Shown: positions 35,184 to 44,246 of the stretch, piece after piece
Layout of the letters: every line of letters begins with the position of its first letter
How positions within the stretch are numbered: position 1 is the stretch's first letter
NCBI GenBank assembly: GCA_964428355.1
Contig: CAYRYU010000026.1
Location: 1 to 64,000 of the forward strand
Length of the DNA stretch: 64,000 nt
Direction: 5' to 3'
Source: CAYRYU01 sp964428355
GTDB taxonomy: Bacteria; Muiribacteriota; Ozemobacteria; Ozemobacterales; Ozemobacteraceae
Program-made: the position numbers and the translations under genes
Notes under the pieces: generated by a model
Databases searched by the model: none
Told to the model about the DNA's origin: nothing
What the model saw: only the letters and a program-made list of their open reading frames with translations

Positions 35184-38111
35184 ATGAGATCCTGTCCCCA
35201 GGATCCCGCCGATCTTTCTCCCGAGACCGGAAAACAGGTTTCAAGGCAAGTAGAGAGGGATGGGGATGCGGACCGTTCCCGGAACTCCCTGCTTCTCCCA
35301 ATTGCATCCATCGTTCTCGTTATCGCACCCCTGGTTTTTCTGCTCTGGGCGGGGTTTGCCCTGGCCGACCAGGAAGGGGAGGACCATCGGGCTTCCGTCA
35401 GAAAGGAACTCGCGGAGCTCGCCCGCGAACTGTTGACTGAGACCGACCCGGGACACCTGACAAGGGCCGGCTTCCTTGCCTGGGTGGGGAAGGAAGGGCA
35501 CACCCGTCCTCAACCGGACGAGCGGAATTCCCCCGTTGCCTGGTGGCGAAGCGGGGATGGAGCGGCTTCCTGCCCGGGTTATCTGGAAGATCTCGGCCGT
35601 TTCTTCCAGACCGGGAGTATGGCTTCCCCATCCACTTTCTTCCGGTTGACGGACAACCTGGGCTGGGGATTCAGGCCCGCTTTCTGCCGTGACAATCCGG
35701 GACTTCCCGTCGAGGTCCTCTGGAATGGGTCCTGGCACCGGCTGATATGGGATTTCGAACCGGGAACCGATCACGTTCGACTGGCAGTCCTTCCGCCGCC
35801 CGATCAGGAAAAAGCCATTCGGGAAGCATGCGGCCGCCGTTGCCCAGGAACATCGACCGGATGGAGCGTCCTCCAGAGGACTCCGGAAAATCCATTCCGG
35901 ACTGCTTCCGCGGCCCTCCCACCCCAGTCAGCTTCCCTTCCTTACGGCATTGACGACCGGGGGCCGGAAGAAAAGGAAACCCATGTCGAGCGGATCAACC
36001 CCTGGTTGTCTTTGATCCTGGAACGCCCGGTCACCGATCCCGCACCGGGAATCAGGCTCCGGATCGCGGCCATGGCGGCAATCCTGTTCCTCTTCCTGGG
36101 TCTGGGGATGCGGAATTTTCCCCGCTGGTCCGTCCGGGCCAAGACCGGCTTTTTCGTTGTGTATCTGGTCGGCGTGCCTCTGATGATCATCCTGGTCCAG
36201 AGCGGTGCCCTGCGTAGAGGAAGGGTTTTCCGTGAGGAAAGCCGCCTTCGGCAAGAAGGGGAAGCGATGCTGCTGGACTTCGACAGAAGGTATTCCGATT
36301 TCGAAATGACTTTTGGAAAAGGCTTGAAGTCCCTTGTCGGGTCGGACTCCTTTCGTCGATCGAATCCCGAGTCTCTCCGGTCGATTATCCAGCCATTGAT
36401 TGAAGGGGGACGCATCCAGGATATTCTGGTACTCGACCAGAAGGGGTTCCCATTTCTTTCCCTCTCCAAGACACCTTTCCACGGCGAAAGGAGCCGGGTC
36501 CACCAGGAATATATCCAGTCCATCCTCGAGGAGCGAAACTCCCTCCCCCGGACCTCCCGTTCAAAGATGACCGACAGCCTTTTCGAGGTTTTCCGAAAGT
36601 CCTCCTGGGGTTCCGTGGTCGAGTCTCCAGGCCGGCTGGTCCAGTTCATGACAGAGGGAAAGCAGGTCTACAGTTTCATCTATTTCTTCCCCCAAGGAAA
36701 AACAGACCCGGGCGCAAAAGGGCGCCCCACACCGGAGTCCCCCGATCCGCGAGGGAAGGCCGAAGAAGCTCCCAGACCCGGAGCGGTCCTCATCCAGATG
36801 GGGATGGCGGAGGTTGCCAGGACATACCTGAAGCAAAACCTGCCCGGCAACTGGAAGTTCCGGATCTCGGCAAGGGAAAGGGAGACTGGAAACTGGTTTC
36901 CGGATCCGACAACGGAATTCCCCGCCTTCGAGGCTTTCGTGGATTCTGTTGCCCGTCAGAAGCGACTTCTCAACTGGTCCTTTCCGACTCCCGACGGGAC
37001 CGCCCTCGTCCTTGGGAGGCCTGGACAAAGGCTTGCGGGCTATGACCTCATCGCGTTCATTTCCCCTGAAAAACTCGCCGCCGGCCCTGAGGAATGGACG
37101 CGAAGCCTTTTACTCCAGGCAGGCCTCTGCATGATCCTGCTCATGGCGGGCTGGTGGTTCCTGAGCACGAGCGTCATCGGGCCTCTTCGGGAAACCCTCG
37201 AGGGCGTCCAGAATCTCCGGCGCCGCCGCCTCGATTACCGTATCCAGACAACATCCGGAGACGAACTGGGCAGGCTGGGCGAGGCGTTCAACCAGATGTT
37301 GGAGGTTTCCAAGGAGATCCAGGCCGCAAGGGAAGTCGAGGAAAGGCTCCAGCCACCCGGTGACCCGAAGATCCCGGGGATCTCCTTCCGGACATGGTAT
37401 TGGGGCGGGCTCGCCCTGGACGGTTGCATTAGGGATTGGTTCGAGCTTCCGGATTGCTCCTGGGCAATTCTTCTGGGAACCTCGCACGGGCGGGGAATCA
37501 CCGCCGCCCTGGGTTCGGGAATGGCTCGGGCGATCATCATTTCCCATTGTCAGGAGGGTCTCGACCCCGCCGGCCTTTTCCCTCGCATCCACAAAGCCTT
37601 CCTCAGCCTGCAGGGCCCCGCCCAGGCAAGCGATTCGGGAAGTCGCCCTGCAGCCCCTCCCGTCTCCCTTTGCCTGTTGATCTACCACCCCGCCGGCCAT
37701 TCCTTCGTAGCCCACCAGGCGGGGTTTCCCCGCCTCGCCCTTTGCAGGGCGCAGAACGGGCAGATTTCCTTCCCCCCCAACCCCGGGATTCCTCTTGGGT
37801 CGATCGAGCGTTTTGAAACGGGGGTTTTCCGGGAAACCCTCTCCGAAGGTGACTCCATCGTCCTGGCCTCGGTCCCCCCGGTTTCGGATTCCTCCGTTGA
37901 GTCCACCGAAATGATCCGGGAGTCTTTCCACGGATTGGTCCGGAAAGCCGGGAACCCTCTTGAGGGGGATTTTCCGGACCATTTCGGTTCGGGGTTGGAA
38001 GGGGAGCTGGGGGAGGTCCTCAAACGGGGGGTCAGCGCGGTCGTGATCCGCAGAAATCGCAGCTCCACTCCCGACCTTTCGGGGCCGTCGGAAGGGGGTG
38101 CCCGGAATTGA
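35184..38111 (+). CDS. HAMP-domain membrane protein with degenerate SpoIIE-type phosphatase domain
   Basis: 975 aa. Membrane helices at about 40-60 (PIASIVLVIAPLVFLLWAGF), 290-340 and 645-660; a HAMP-like linker (TSVIGPLRETLEGVQNLRRRRLDYRIQ, DELGRLGEAFNQML); and a C-terminal region aligning with the SpoIIE/PP2C domain of the next gene. The catalytic metal sites are gone: the GDxxD site reads DGCIRD, the GDVTGHG site reads GTSHGRG, the SDGLYE site reads ASVPPVS, and the terminal DDTT is absent. The fold is probably kept (ITAALGSGMARAIIISHCQEG), so it may be a pseudo-phosphatase that binds a partner or regulates its neighbour. Overlaps the next gene by 4 bp. Confidence 0.75.
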   Translation: MRSCPQDPADLSPETGKQVSRQVERDGDADRSRNSLLLPIASIVLVIAPLVFLLWAGFALADQEGEDHRASVRKELAELARELLTETDPGHLTRAGFLAWVGKEGHTRPQPDERNSPVAWWRSGDGAASCPGYLEDLGRFFQTGSMASPSTFFRLTDNLGWGFRPAFCRDNPGLPVEVLWNGSWHRLIWDFEPGTDHVRLAVLPPPDQEKAIREACGRRCPGTSTGWSVLQRTPENPFRTASAALPPQSASLPYGIDDRGPEEKETHVERINPWLSLILERPVTDPAPGIRLRIAAMAAILFLFLGLGMRNFPRWSVRAKTGFFVVYLVGVPLMIILVQSGALRRGRVFREESRLRQEGEAMLLDFDRRYSDFEMTFGKGLKSLVGSDSFRRSNPESLRSIIQPLIEGGRIQDILVLDQKGFPFLSLSKTPFHGERSRVHQEYIQSILEERNSLPRTSRSKMTDSLFEVFRKSSWGSVVESPGRLVQFMTEGKQVYSFIYFFPQGKTDPGAKGRPTPESPDPRGKAEEAPRPGAVLIQMGMAEVARTYLKQNLPGNWKFRISARERETGNWFPDPTTEFPAFEAFVDSVARQKRLLNWSFPTPDGTALVLGRPGQRLAGYDLIAFISPEKLAAGPEEWTRSLLLQAGLCMILLMAGWWFLSTSVIGPLRETLEGVQNLRRRRLDYRIQTTSGDELGRLGEAFNQMLEVSKEIQAAREVEERLQPPGDPKIPGISFRTWYWGGLALDGCIRDWFELPDCSWAILLGTSHGRGITAALGSGMARAIIISHCQEGLDPAGLFPRIHKAFLSLQGPAQASDSGSRPAAPPVSLCLLIYHPAGHSFVAHQAGFPRLALCRAQNGQISFPPNPGIPLGSIERFETGVFRETLSEGDSIVLASVPPVSDSSVESTEMIRESFHGLVRKAGNPLEGDFPDHFGSGLEGELGEVLKRGVSAVVIRRNRSSTPDLSGPSEGGARN

Positions 38112-40894
38112 CCTACTTTAGAAAGGCCCAGAATTTTCTCCTGATCCTGGTTTTCTTCTTCCTTCCCTGCTTCGGGATCTTCCTTTCGTGGGAGGAGGAT
38201 TTTCTTGCCGAGAGCCGCCAAATCGAGGACCGCCAGATGGAGGATTTCCGGCGAACCGCATGGCACGGTGCCTTCGTTCATCGACATGCCCCGATGGTCG
38301 CAAGACTCGGAAACGCCTTTTACAGCGGGATCCGGAAGGGAGACCCCTTCGCGTATGTGGCCTCGCTTCCATGGGATCTCCCCTCCTTCGCCAACCTCGA
38401 GATAGCCATCTTCCCAAGGGGCGGGAAACTGGTATCTCCCCCCGGGTCACCAGTGTCTTCGCGAAAAGTCTTTACGGTCCTCGCCAAGGACCTGGAGGAC
38501 GGTCATCTTCAGGAAAAGAACGTTCCCTGGGCCCAGTCAGCTGTTGGACCTTATCTTGCCCGGGACCTGGAATGGTTTCCGGGAGTGACGATTTCGAGAC
38601 CGGATCCAAAGGGTGAGAAGTGGTTTTTCTGGAAGATCGACCCGGACGGAAAAGGAGTGATGATCCTCTCGCGCGGTGTGACCAGGCCTCTCGAACCTTG
38701 GAGGAAATGGCTCCGCCGAAGGAAAGGCAAGAGTCGGGATTATTGGCTCCTTGACCGGCGAAACGGGAAATGGATCGGGACCACGGCCCTTGATGAGGAA
38801 TCCCGGGCGATCATCAGGAGAGCTCCCCGAACCGGCTGGGGAAAGGAGCGGAGCAGTAGCGATTCCCTCTATTTCACCGGAGTTCTGGGGAACGACCTTA
38901 TGATGGTACTCCGCACGGTAGATCCTGACGTAGCCGCCAGGAAAAAGGCCGCCAGAGCCTGGGTCCTTCTGGGAATGCTGCTTCCGGCGTGTTGGATGGT
39001 TTCGCTCCGGGTCCACCTCCTCGAGTTGCCCCTGTTTTCACGGTTGGTAGCGATTTTCCTCTCCCTCACGCTCCTTCCGCTCTACCATCTTGGCCGCCTG
39101 GGAACCCGATGGAGTGAGGACCGCCAACGCGAACTGCTCGATCGGCGCCAGGAAAGCAATCTCGAAACCTTGCGCAAAACCGATTCCCGCATTTCCGAGA
39201 TCGTTTCCGACGAAATCAACCTCGCAAAGGGACTCTGGAAAAGGATCGTCACCGAGAAACCCGATCCTGTGCGAAGGAAAGAAATGCTCGAAAAGGCCCG
39301 GGCGGGAGAACTGTTCCTCGTTTACCGTGTCATTTCAGGGGAAGGGGGAATCCTCGATCAGACCTCCGTAAGAAACGACCAGGGGGAGCTCCAGCTTTTT
39401 TTTGGACAGGAGATGCTGAGGCGCTACGGAATCCTGCATACACCAGGGCATTGGGCGATGACGGCAATCCTTCGCAGCCCGCTTTTCGGGTTTTCGGGAC
39501 TCAGCGACCGGCGGGGAGAGGAAGTCCCCTGGCAGATGGACAATTCGTGGGCAGCAACCTCATTCTGGGATGTGGATCCCCACGCGACCGCAACGGAACC
39601 GGCTTTCTTCTTCTGGTTCTTTTCAATCGGAAGGATTCTTCCCGAACTTCTTCGCCGGTCCCCCCAAGGAATGTGGATTCAATCCCCCAACTATTGGACC
39701 CGTTGGGAACCCAACATCCCTCAGGTCCCATGCCCCGACGACCTTTTTGCGCAAAGCTGCATGGGAGGTGAACCCGCATCGAGAGTGGTCCGGCACCGGG
39801 GCCGGCCGTATCTTGTGACCCTCCTTCCGACTTCCCATCTGCTCTTCCGGACCACTGTCTTGATGACCATAGCCGACCTGGGTCCGGAGGCGGAAATGCT
39901 CCGGACCCAGTCACGGCTCCTGTGGTCTGGGGTTGTGACCAGTCTTCTTATCGTCGGCATACTTGCGCTGGTGATCAGCCGCTCCTTTCTCGTCCCGGTT
40001 CGCAGGATCTCCAACGGTATCAGGACAATGGAAGAAGGCCGACTGGACGCGGCGATTCCCGATCTCGGACCCGACGAATTCGGTGAGCTCGGAAGGGCTT
40101 TCAACGACATGATGGCGGAACTCGCCGAGCACGACCGGGCACGGACCGTACAAGACAGTCTGATTCCCGCCGTGCCACGAACCCTTCCAGGGTTCGAGGT
40201 CGCATTGCGCTACCAGCCTCTCCACGGTCTCTGCGGGGATTACACAGACACCCTCTGCCTGCCCGACGGGAAACTCCTCCTGGTATTGGGTGACGTCACG
40301 GGTCACGGTGTTTCCGCCGCACTGATGGCTACCATGGCCAAGGCAATCTGCTCCCTGAGCGTTCTGGAGGGGCTCGATCTCGCCAGACTCTCCCAGCGTC
40401 TCAACCACGTGATCGCCATGGTGGGAAAGCGCAGGCAGATGATGACGATGTTCGCCGCGTGTCTGGATGCAGCGGCGGGAGACCTGGAATGGACCGGAGC
40501 AGGGGCTCCATTTCCCTTGATGCGTCAAGGGGATGGAAGCGTGAAGTTCCTCGAACAGGTAGGATTCCCGCTCGGAAGTTCCGCCGCGAAACGCAACAAA
40601 CCGGAAAAACTGGCTTTCCCTGATGGGGCGGCCCTCCTGATCTACTCGGACGGCCTGTACGAAGCCCTGGACGAGAGTCAGAACCCCTTCGGCTTCCCAC
40701 GTCTGGAAGCCCTGCTCAAGGCCCGCGGATTCCTTCCTGCGGAAGGACTGGCCTCCGAACTGATGAATTGTCTGAGGAAACACCAGGGCCGGACGCCTCC
40801 CGCCGACGACACCACGATCCTGATTCTCCGCCGGGTTTCCAACCCGGTATCCCCGCATCCGGCTGTCGATTCCACAGTGCTTCCAGAGAAATGA
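38108..40894 (+). CDS. HAMP-SpoIIE family protein phosphatase
   Basis: 928 aa from TTG 38108, overlapping the previous stop (TTGA). Membrane helices near the N-terminus, in the middle (WVLLGMLLPACWMVSL, VAIFLSLTLLPLYHL) and at about 617-637 (VVTSLLIVGILALVIS); HAMP (PVRRISNGIRTMEEGRLDA, DEFGELGRAFNDMM); and a complete SpoIIE-type PP2C domain: GDYTDT, LVLGDVTGHGVSAALMATMA near residue 725, YSDGLYEALD and PADDTTILIL. It should dephosphorylate a Ser/Thr phosphoprotein, most likely a STAS antagonist such as the one at 28758, in response to a signal sensed by the extracytoplasmic part. Confidence 0.87.
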   Translation: MTYFRKAQNFLLILVFFFLPCFGIFLSWEEDFLAESRQIEDRQMEDFRRTAWHGAFVHRHAPMVARLGNAFYSGIRKGDPFAYVASLPWDLPSFANLEIAIFPRGGKLVSPPGSPVSSRKVFTVLAKDLEDGHLQEKNVPWAQSAVGPYLARDLEWFPGVTISRPDPKGEKWFFWKIDPDGKGVMILSRGVTRPLEPWRKWLRRRKGKSRDYWLLDRRNGKWIGTTALDEESRAIIRRAPRTGWGKERSSSDSLYFTGVLGNDLMMVLRTVDPDVAARKKAARAWVLLGMLLPACWMVSLRVHLLELPLFSRLVAIFLSLTLLPLYHLGRLGTRWSEDRQRELLDRRQESNLETLRKTDSRISEIVSDEINLAKGLWKRIVTEKPDPVRRKEMLEKARAGELFLVYRVISGEGGILDQTSVRNDQGELQLFFGQEMLRRYGILHTPGHWAMTAILRSPLFGFSGLSDRRGEEVPWQMDNSWAATSFWDVDPHATATEPAFFFWFFSIGRILPELLRRSPQGMWIQSPNYWTRWEPNIPQVPCPDDLFAQSCMGGEPASRVVRHRGRPYLVTLLPTSHLLFRTTVLMTIADLGPEAEMLRTQSRLLWSGVVTSLLIVGILALVISRSFLVPVRRISNGIRTMEEGRLDAAIPDLGPDEFGELGRAFNDMMAELAEHDRARTVQDSLIPAVPRTLPGFEVALRYQPLHGLCGDYTDTLCLPDGKLLLVLGDVTGHGVSAALMATMAKAICSLSVLEGLDLARLSQRLNHVIAMVGKRRQMMTMFAACLDAAAGDLEWTGAGAPFPLMRQGDGSVKFLEQVGFPLGSSAAKRNKPEKLAFPDGAALLIYSDGLYEALDESQNPFGFPRLEALLKARGFLPAEGLASELMNCLRKHQGRTPPADDTTILILRRVSNPVSPHPAVDSTVLPEK

Positions 40895-40916
40895 ACCGCA
40901 ACCGGCCCAGGGTGCT

Positions 40917-41237
40917 GGACTTTCCCCTTCCTTGCTGTCAAAAACGGGGGAATGTCCTACCATCATTCGGGTGGAATATCTGCTGGAGGATTTCTTGAAT
41001 CGAACGAAACGACGGGCGGCACCCCTGAGGGAGTCGAGGCCTTTTCGGACTCGTTGTTCGGCTACCATCCGCTTCTTCTGGCTGCCGGCATCTTCTCGGC
41101 CATTCTCGGTCTCCAGCCGGTCGTAGGTCTTTCCCACCTGGTGAAGCTTCCGTAGTCAGGGATGTCGATCCTGGTACTTGGCCTGATCTTCCTCGGAATC
41201 ACGCTCGCTTCGCGAAGATTGGCAGGAATCTGGCTCA
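40917..41237 (+). pseudogene. Truncated duplicate of the promoter and 5' end of the TPR membrane gene at 53844
   Basis: 321 bp matching 53761-54081 without gaps; I count 14 mismatches (about 96% identity). It includes the promoter region, the Shine-Dalgarno GGAGGA and the first 79 or so codons. In this copy the likely start TTG has become TCG (41000-41002) and a codon after VKLP has become TAG (TCG to TAG), so it cannot be expressed as such. The match ends abruptly at 41237, after which unrelated sequence follows. Confidence 0.9.
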
Positions 41238-41272
41238 CTACCGGAACAACTGGGAAGAAAACCTTGTTCGTC

Positions 41273-41506
41273 TCATGTCGTTCTGCACACCGTGATGATC
41301 CTCCCCAGCACTTTTCGGGACACATTGGGCCCACTTCCTTGCCCCGAAAACCCAGAAATGGAAAGCAACATGATATCCTCTGCTGACGGCAGACCGAAGC
41401 GCTCCCTCTGAGAAATAGGGATTCCCTTTCCGGAAGGGCGGACTTTCCCCAGGATATGGTCAGCGAGAAACTCCTCGATCATCACCCTCGATTTCCCCGC
41501 GATCAA
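41273..41506 (-). other. Short open frame of uncertain coding status
   Basis: 77 codons from a TTG (41506): MIAGKSRVMIEEFLADHILG, then GLPSAEDIMLLSISGF. The amino-acid pattern looks protein-like at the start, but the end overlaps a G/C-rich region, there is no Shine-Dalgarno and no recognised family. It may be a remnant of an excised gene. The surrounding bases 41238-41640 hold no other candidate. Confidence 0.2.
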
Positions 41507-41643
41507 TCAGAGCCCAGGGAGCCCCTGAGTTACCGTGGCCTGTGATCGGATCCTGATCGCCCCACCCTCACGAAGCAATGCCCGCGTTCTGTGCTGGAAA
41601 CTGAATCGGGGAAAGGAACCCCATTGAGGGCTGTAGCGGGAAG

Positions 41644-42399
41644 CTACTGCGCTGGTCTGGGGAACTGCGCTGCCAGATCTTGGAGGAACTTCCTCGACAG
41701 CGTGGAGCCACCGAGTCGTTGGGCTTTCGCAACCTTTTCCCAGGCACCAGCATAGTCCCGACGCAGAAACAACGCCACCGCCCAATTGGAATACAGGGGC
41801 TCGTAGCCAGGCTCGAGCTTCTCGGCCCGTCCGAAACACGTCAGGGCTTCCGCCATTGCGGTTTTCGCGGAGTTCTCCTCGCTCATGCCACCCGAAAGGA
41901 TGGTCAGGGAAAAGCCGAGGTCGACCAACAATCTGGCATTGTCAGGCAACATTTCTGCCGCTTTCCGCAACATTTCCACTGACTTGTCGATGTTTCGCAT
42001 GGCCCCACTGACCACCCCGAATCCCCAGTAGACCCCGGGGTTCTGCGGATCCAGGAGCCAGGCCTGGTTGAAGCGCATCATCGCCGTTTCGGGATCGCGC
42101 TTCCCAAGGAAGGCTTGCCATCCCTTTTTCACGAACTCCTCCGCCGCTTTTTCTCGGCCTCCTGCGATCCGGGTGGCTTCTGCGATGAAGCTGCTGTCCG
42201 CTTCGATCTGGGTTTCGCTCTTGGTCACCCCTCCGAACATGGGCAACAGGTTGGGATTCACAGCGGCTCCTCCTTCAACACGTGGTTGGGAAATTTTGTC
42301 CTGGTGAGTGTTTTCCAGACGCCGGGAAAACGTTCCGGCCCCGGGGTCGGCATTTCCCACCGCTACCCATGGGAGACCCGCCAACAAAAGAATTTTCAT
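41644..42399 (-). CDS. Exported TPR-type protein
   Basis: About 251 aa from the ATG at 42399. Short signal-like N-terminus (MKILLLAGLPWVAVGNA), then three to four TPR-like helix pairs (MMRFNQAWLLDPQNPGVYWGF, NIDKSVEMLRKAAEMLPDN, LTCFGRAEKLEPGYEPLYSN). Another ATG behind a good GGAGGTG (near 42425) is in a different frame (MNYEEYEFDE), so the true N-terminus may be longer if the sequence has a frameshift. Not part of an obvious operon. Confidence 0.6.
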   Translation of the reverse strand: MKILLLAGLPWVAVGNADPGAGTFSRRLENTHQDKISQPRVEGGAAVNPNLLPMFGGVTKSETQIEADSSFIAEATRIAGGREKAAEEFVKKGWQAFLGKRDPETAMMRFNQAWLLDPQNPGVYWGFGVVSGAMRNIDKSVEMLRKAAEMLPDNARLLVDLGFSLTILSGGMSEENSAKTAMAEALTCFGRAEKLEPGYEPLYSNWAVALFLRRDYAGAWEKVAKAQRLGGSTLSRKFLQDLAAQFPRPAQ

Positions 42400-42529
42400 C
42401 AAACTCGTACTCTTCGTAATTCATCACCTCCGGTTGGTTTCCGTCCTTGAAAACCACAGGGTTTGCCGCTGAGGTTGGTCCAGAAAATTTGACACCAAAG
42501 CTCCGATATGTTGAAAGAGCGGAGGTGCT

Positions 42530-42566
42530 CTTTGAATTGGGCCCCGCGAAGGGGCCCAATTCAAAG
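42530..42566. repeat. Perfect 16-bp hairpin
   Basis: CTTTGAATTGGGCCCC (42530-42545), loop GCGAA, then its exact reverse complement (42551-42566). There is no T-run on either side, so it is not a typical intrinsic terminator, though such a stem would stop ribosomes or RNases. It lies between the VIT pseudogene and the TPR gene, both read leftward. Nothing else was found in 42403-42733. Confidence 0.8.
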
Positions 42567-42733
42567 GAATTCAGGAACAAGCGAGAAGTCCAAGAACCAG
42601 AAAGACCCAAACTCCTTCCTCCAATCCCACATCCGCCATGTTCTCCGGGAATCACCATACTCTCCAGAAATACACCCTCCTTAACGGGCTTGCAAGGAAA
42701 ACGAAACCCGATCTTGTCCTTTCACCAACCGCT

Positions 42734-43429
42734 TCAGAGAAGCAGAAAAAACAGTCCGAGCAGGAACTCGTGCTTTTCCAGCCAACCATACAGAGGCGTG
42801 TCCGGGTGATCCAATTCCGAAGGCTGAAAGTCGATGAAGAATTCGTCGGGATCACACCCTGTTTCTTCACATCTGGCCCCAAACTTATTTTCGGCGGTTA
42901 CGCCGGGATACTGGCCCACTTTCGGACCCCCGACATACCCATGGAGGGCGCAGATGATTCTCCCCGTGCCCGTAAGGGAATCGGGCCCCCCGTAGTATTC
43001 ACACCCCATGCTGGGTTTCTGGATCTCCGTCTTGAGATACTGCTCCTTTACCAACCGTGAAATGTCGATTTCAAGAGTCTCCGGGGCGCGGGCCATCATC
43101 TGCGCGTGATCCATGTCGTACATATCCAATACTCCCAGAATGGCCCTCATGTTCGCGAAGGATGCAACGAACCCGTGGGGGGGGACCGAAAACCTGTAGA
43201 TTCCCTCGATCTGCCTGGGATTCGGACTTTGGAACTCATCCTCCACGTCGAGAAGCCCTACTCCCTCTTCGATCGAGATCGCAACCTTTCCCTCCTTCAA
43301 GAACGGCTCCACGAGCCAGGAGAATCGTTACGACAAACGCATTTCCCCGTTTCCCCGAACGGAGGGAACTGCCAGAATCATGAACAGGGCGAGGGAAACG
43401 CATAATCTCCGAAGTCTCCGCGCGTTCAT
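42734..43429 (-). pseudogene. Exported VIT-domain protein gene with an in-frame stop
   Basis: The start ATG at 43429 has GGAGGTG upstream and encodes a clear signal peptide (NARRLRRLCVSLALFMILAV, then PSVRG). After GNGEMRLS comes TAA (43328-43330); the same frame then continues for 198 codons, including the VIT-like run VAISIEEGVGLLDVEDEFQ and SPNPRQIEGIYRFSVPPHG. VIT domains are normally followed by a vWA domain; none follows here, and the frame ends in an unusual leucine tail (EFLLGLFFLLL). Thus the gene is both interrupted and probably truncated. A possibly related vWA fragment is at 46767. Confidence 0.65.
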
Positions 43430-43448
43430 CGTTGCACCTCCCTCTCCG

Positions 43449-43811
43449 TCACGATTCTCCGCTCGAGGCGTGGGCGCCCATTCTTCCGGTGGACGGGACC
43501 GGAAAACCACCTCCCCCGGGGAAATCGCACCTTCGGACCGAGACGACGGATGAAAGCCCGGTTCGGCCCGTGATGGAAGCCAGTTTCCCGGGAGGAACAT
43601 CGAGGAGGGGACTCGTCAGGGCGTCTTCAACCTGCTTCAGTTCGGAAACTGAAGAAAGAGAGGATTCCTGATCTTTCCAGGAATTGTCGCGGATCGCGGC
43701 GATCCAATCACCCTGGGAATCGTCCGGGGCCCCAAGGAACACCCCTCGCGTGAAAGCCACCGTCAGAATGGCCAGAATGGCATATCGGAGCCAGTTCCTC
43801 CCGCTTCCCAT
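43449..43811 (-). CDS. Small membrane-anchored protein, unknown
   Basis: 120 aa with one hydrophobic helix at residues 7-24 (WLRYAILAILTVAFTRGVFL). The rest is hydrophilic with no family match (LKQVEDALTSPLLDVPPGK). It lies 19 bp upstream of the VIT pseudogene in the same direction, so it would be co-transcribed. It could be a short gene or itself a decaying fragment; confidence is modest. Confidence 0.45.
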   Translation of the reverse strand: MGSGRNWLRYAILAILTVAFTRGVFLGAPDDSQGDWIAAIRDNSWKDQESSLSSVSELKQVEDALTSPLLDVPPGKLASITGRTGLSSVVSVRRCDFPGGGGFPVPSTGRMGAHASSGES

Positions 43812-44246
43812 GCCGTTGCTCCCCTTTCGAGAACGCGTGTCTGATCATCATCCGGATCACCCATGGTCAAAAATGCACCACCCCAAGGGGGTGGGCAAAT
43901 TCGATGCGGTAAGTACCGGAAATCCCTCCGACATTTGGGAAATGTGGACCCATCGCAATTTCCCCGTTCAGCGGATAGGGCCACACCTTTCCGTGTGCGT
44001 CGGTTTTGTCCCAACCTCAGGCTTTCTCCGGAAGGAATTGAACATCTTGACACACATCCGAAAATGAGACTGGAAATGTGGAATCCATTAACTGCCAGGT
44101 CGAGAATTTGAAGGACGACATGGCCCCTGGCTTGTCATACGCAGATGTGCAGCAGATGTTCCGGTTGACAGAAGATTTCGTTGGTGATAGCTTCTTGAGG
44201 AAGCCGGGACGGGCCTGATTCCGCCCATCCCCTCCCCAAAAAAGCG
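43812..44246. other. Intergenic region upstream of the GH5 gene
   Basis: 435 bp between divergent genes with no supported coding sequence. A small GC hairpin (CCACCCC, AAG, GGGGTGG) is at 43878-43894. A possible promoter for the GH5 gene is TTGACA (44165-44170), 17 bp, TAGCTT (44188-44193). The GH5 start has no clear Shine-Dalgarno. Confidence 0.4.
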
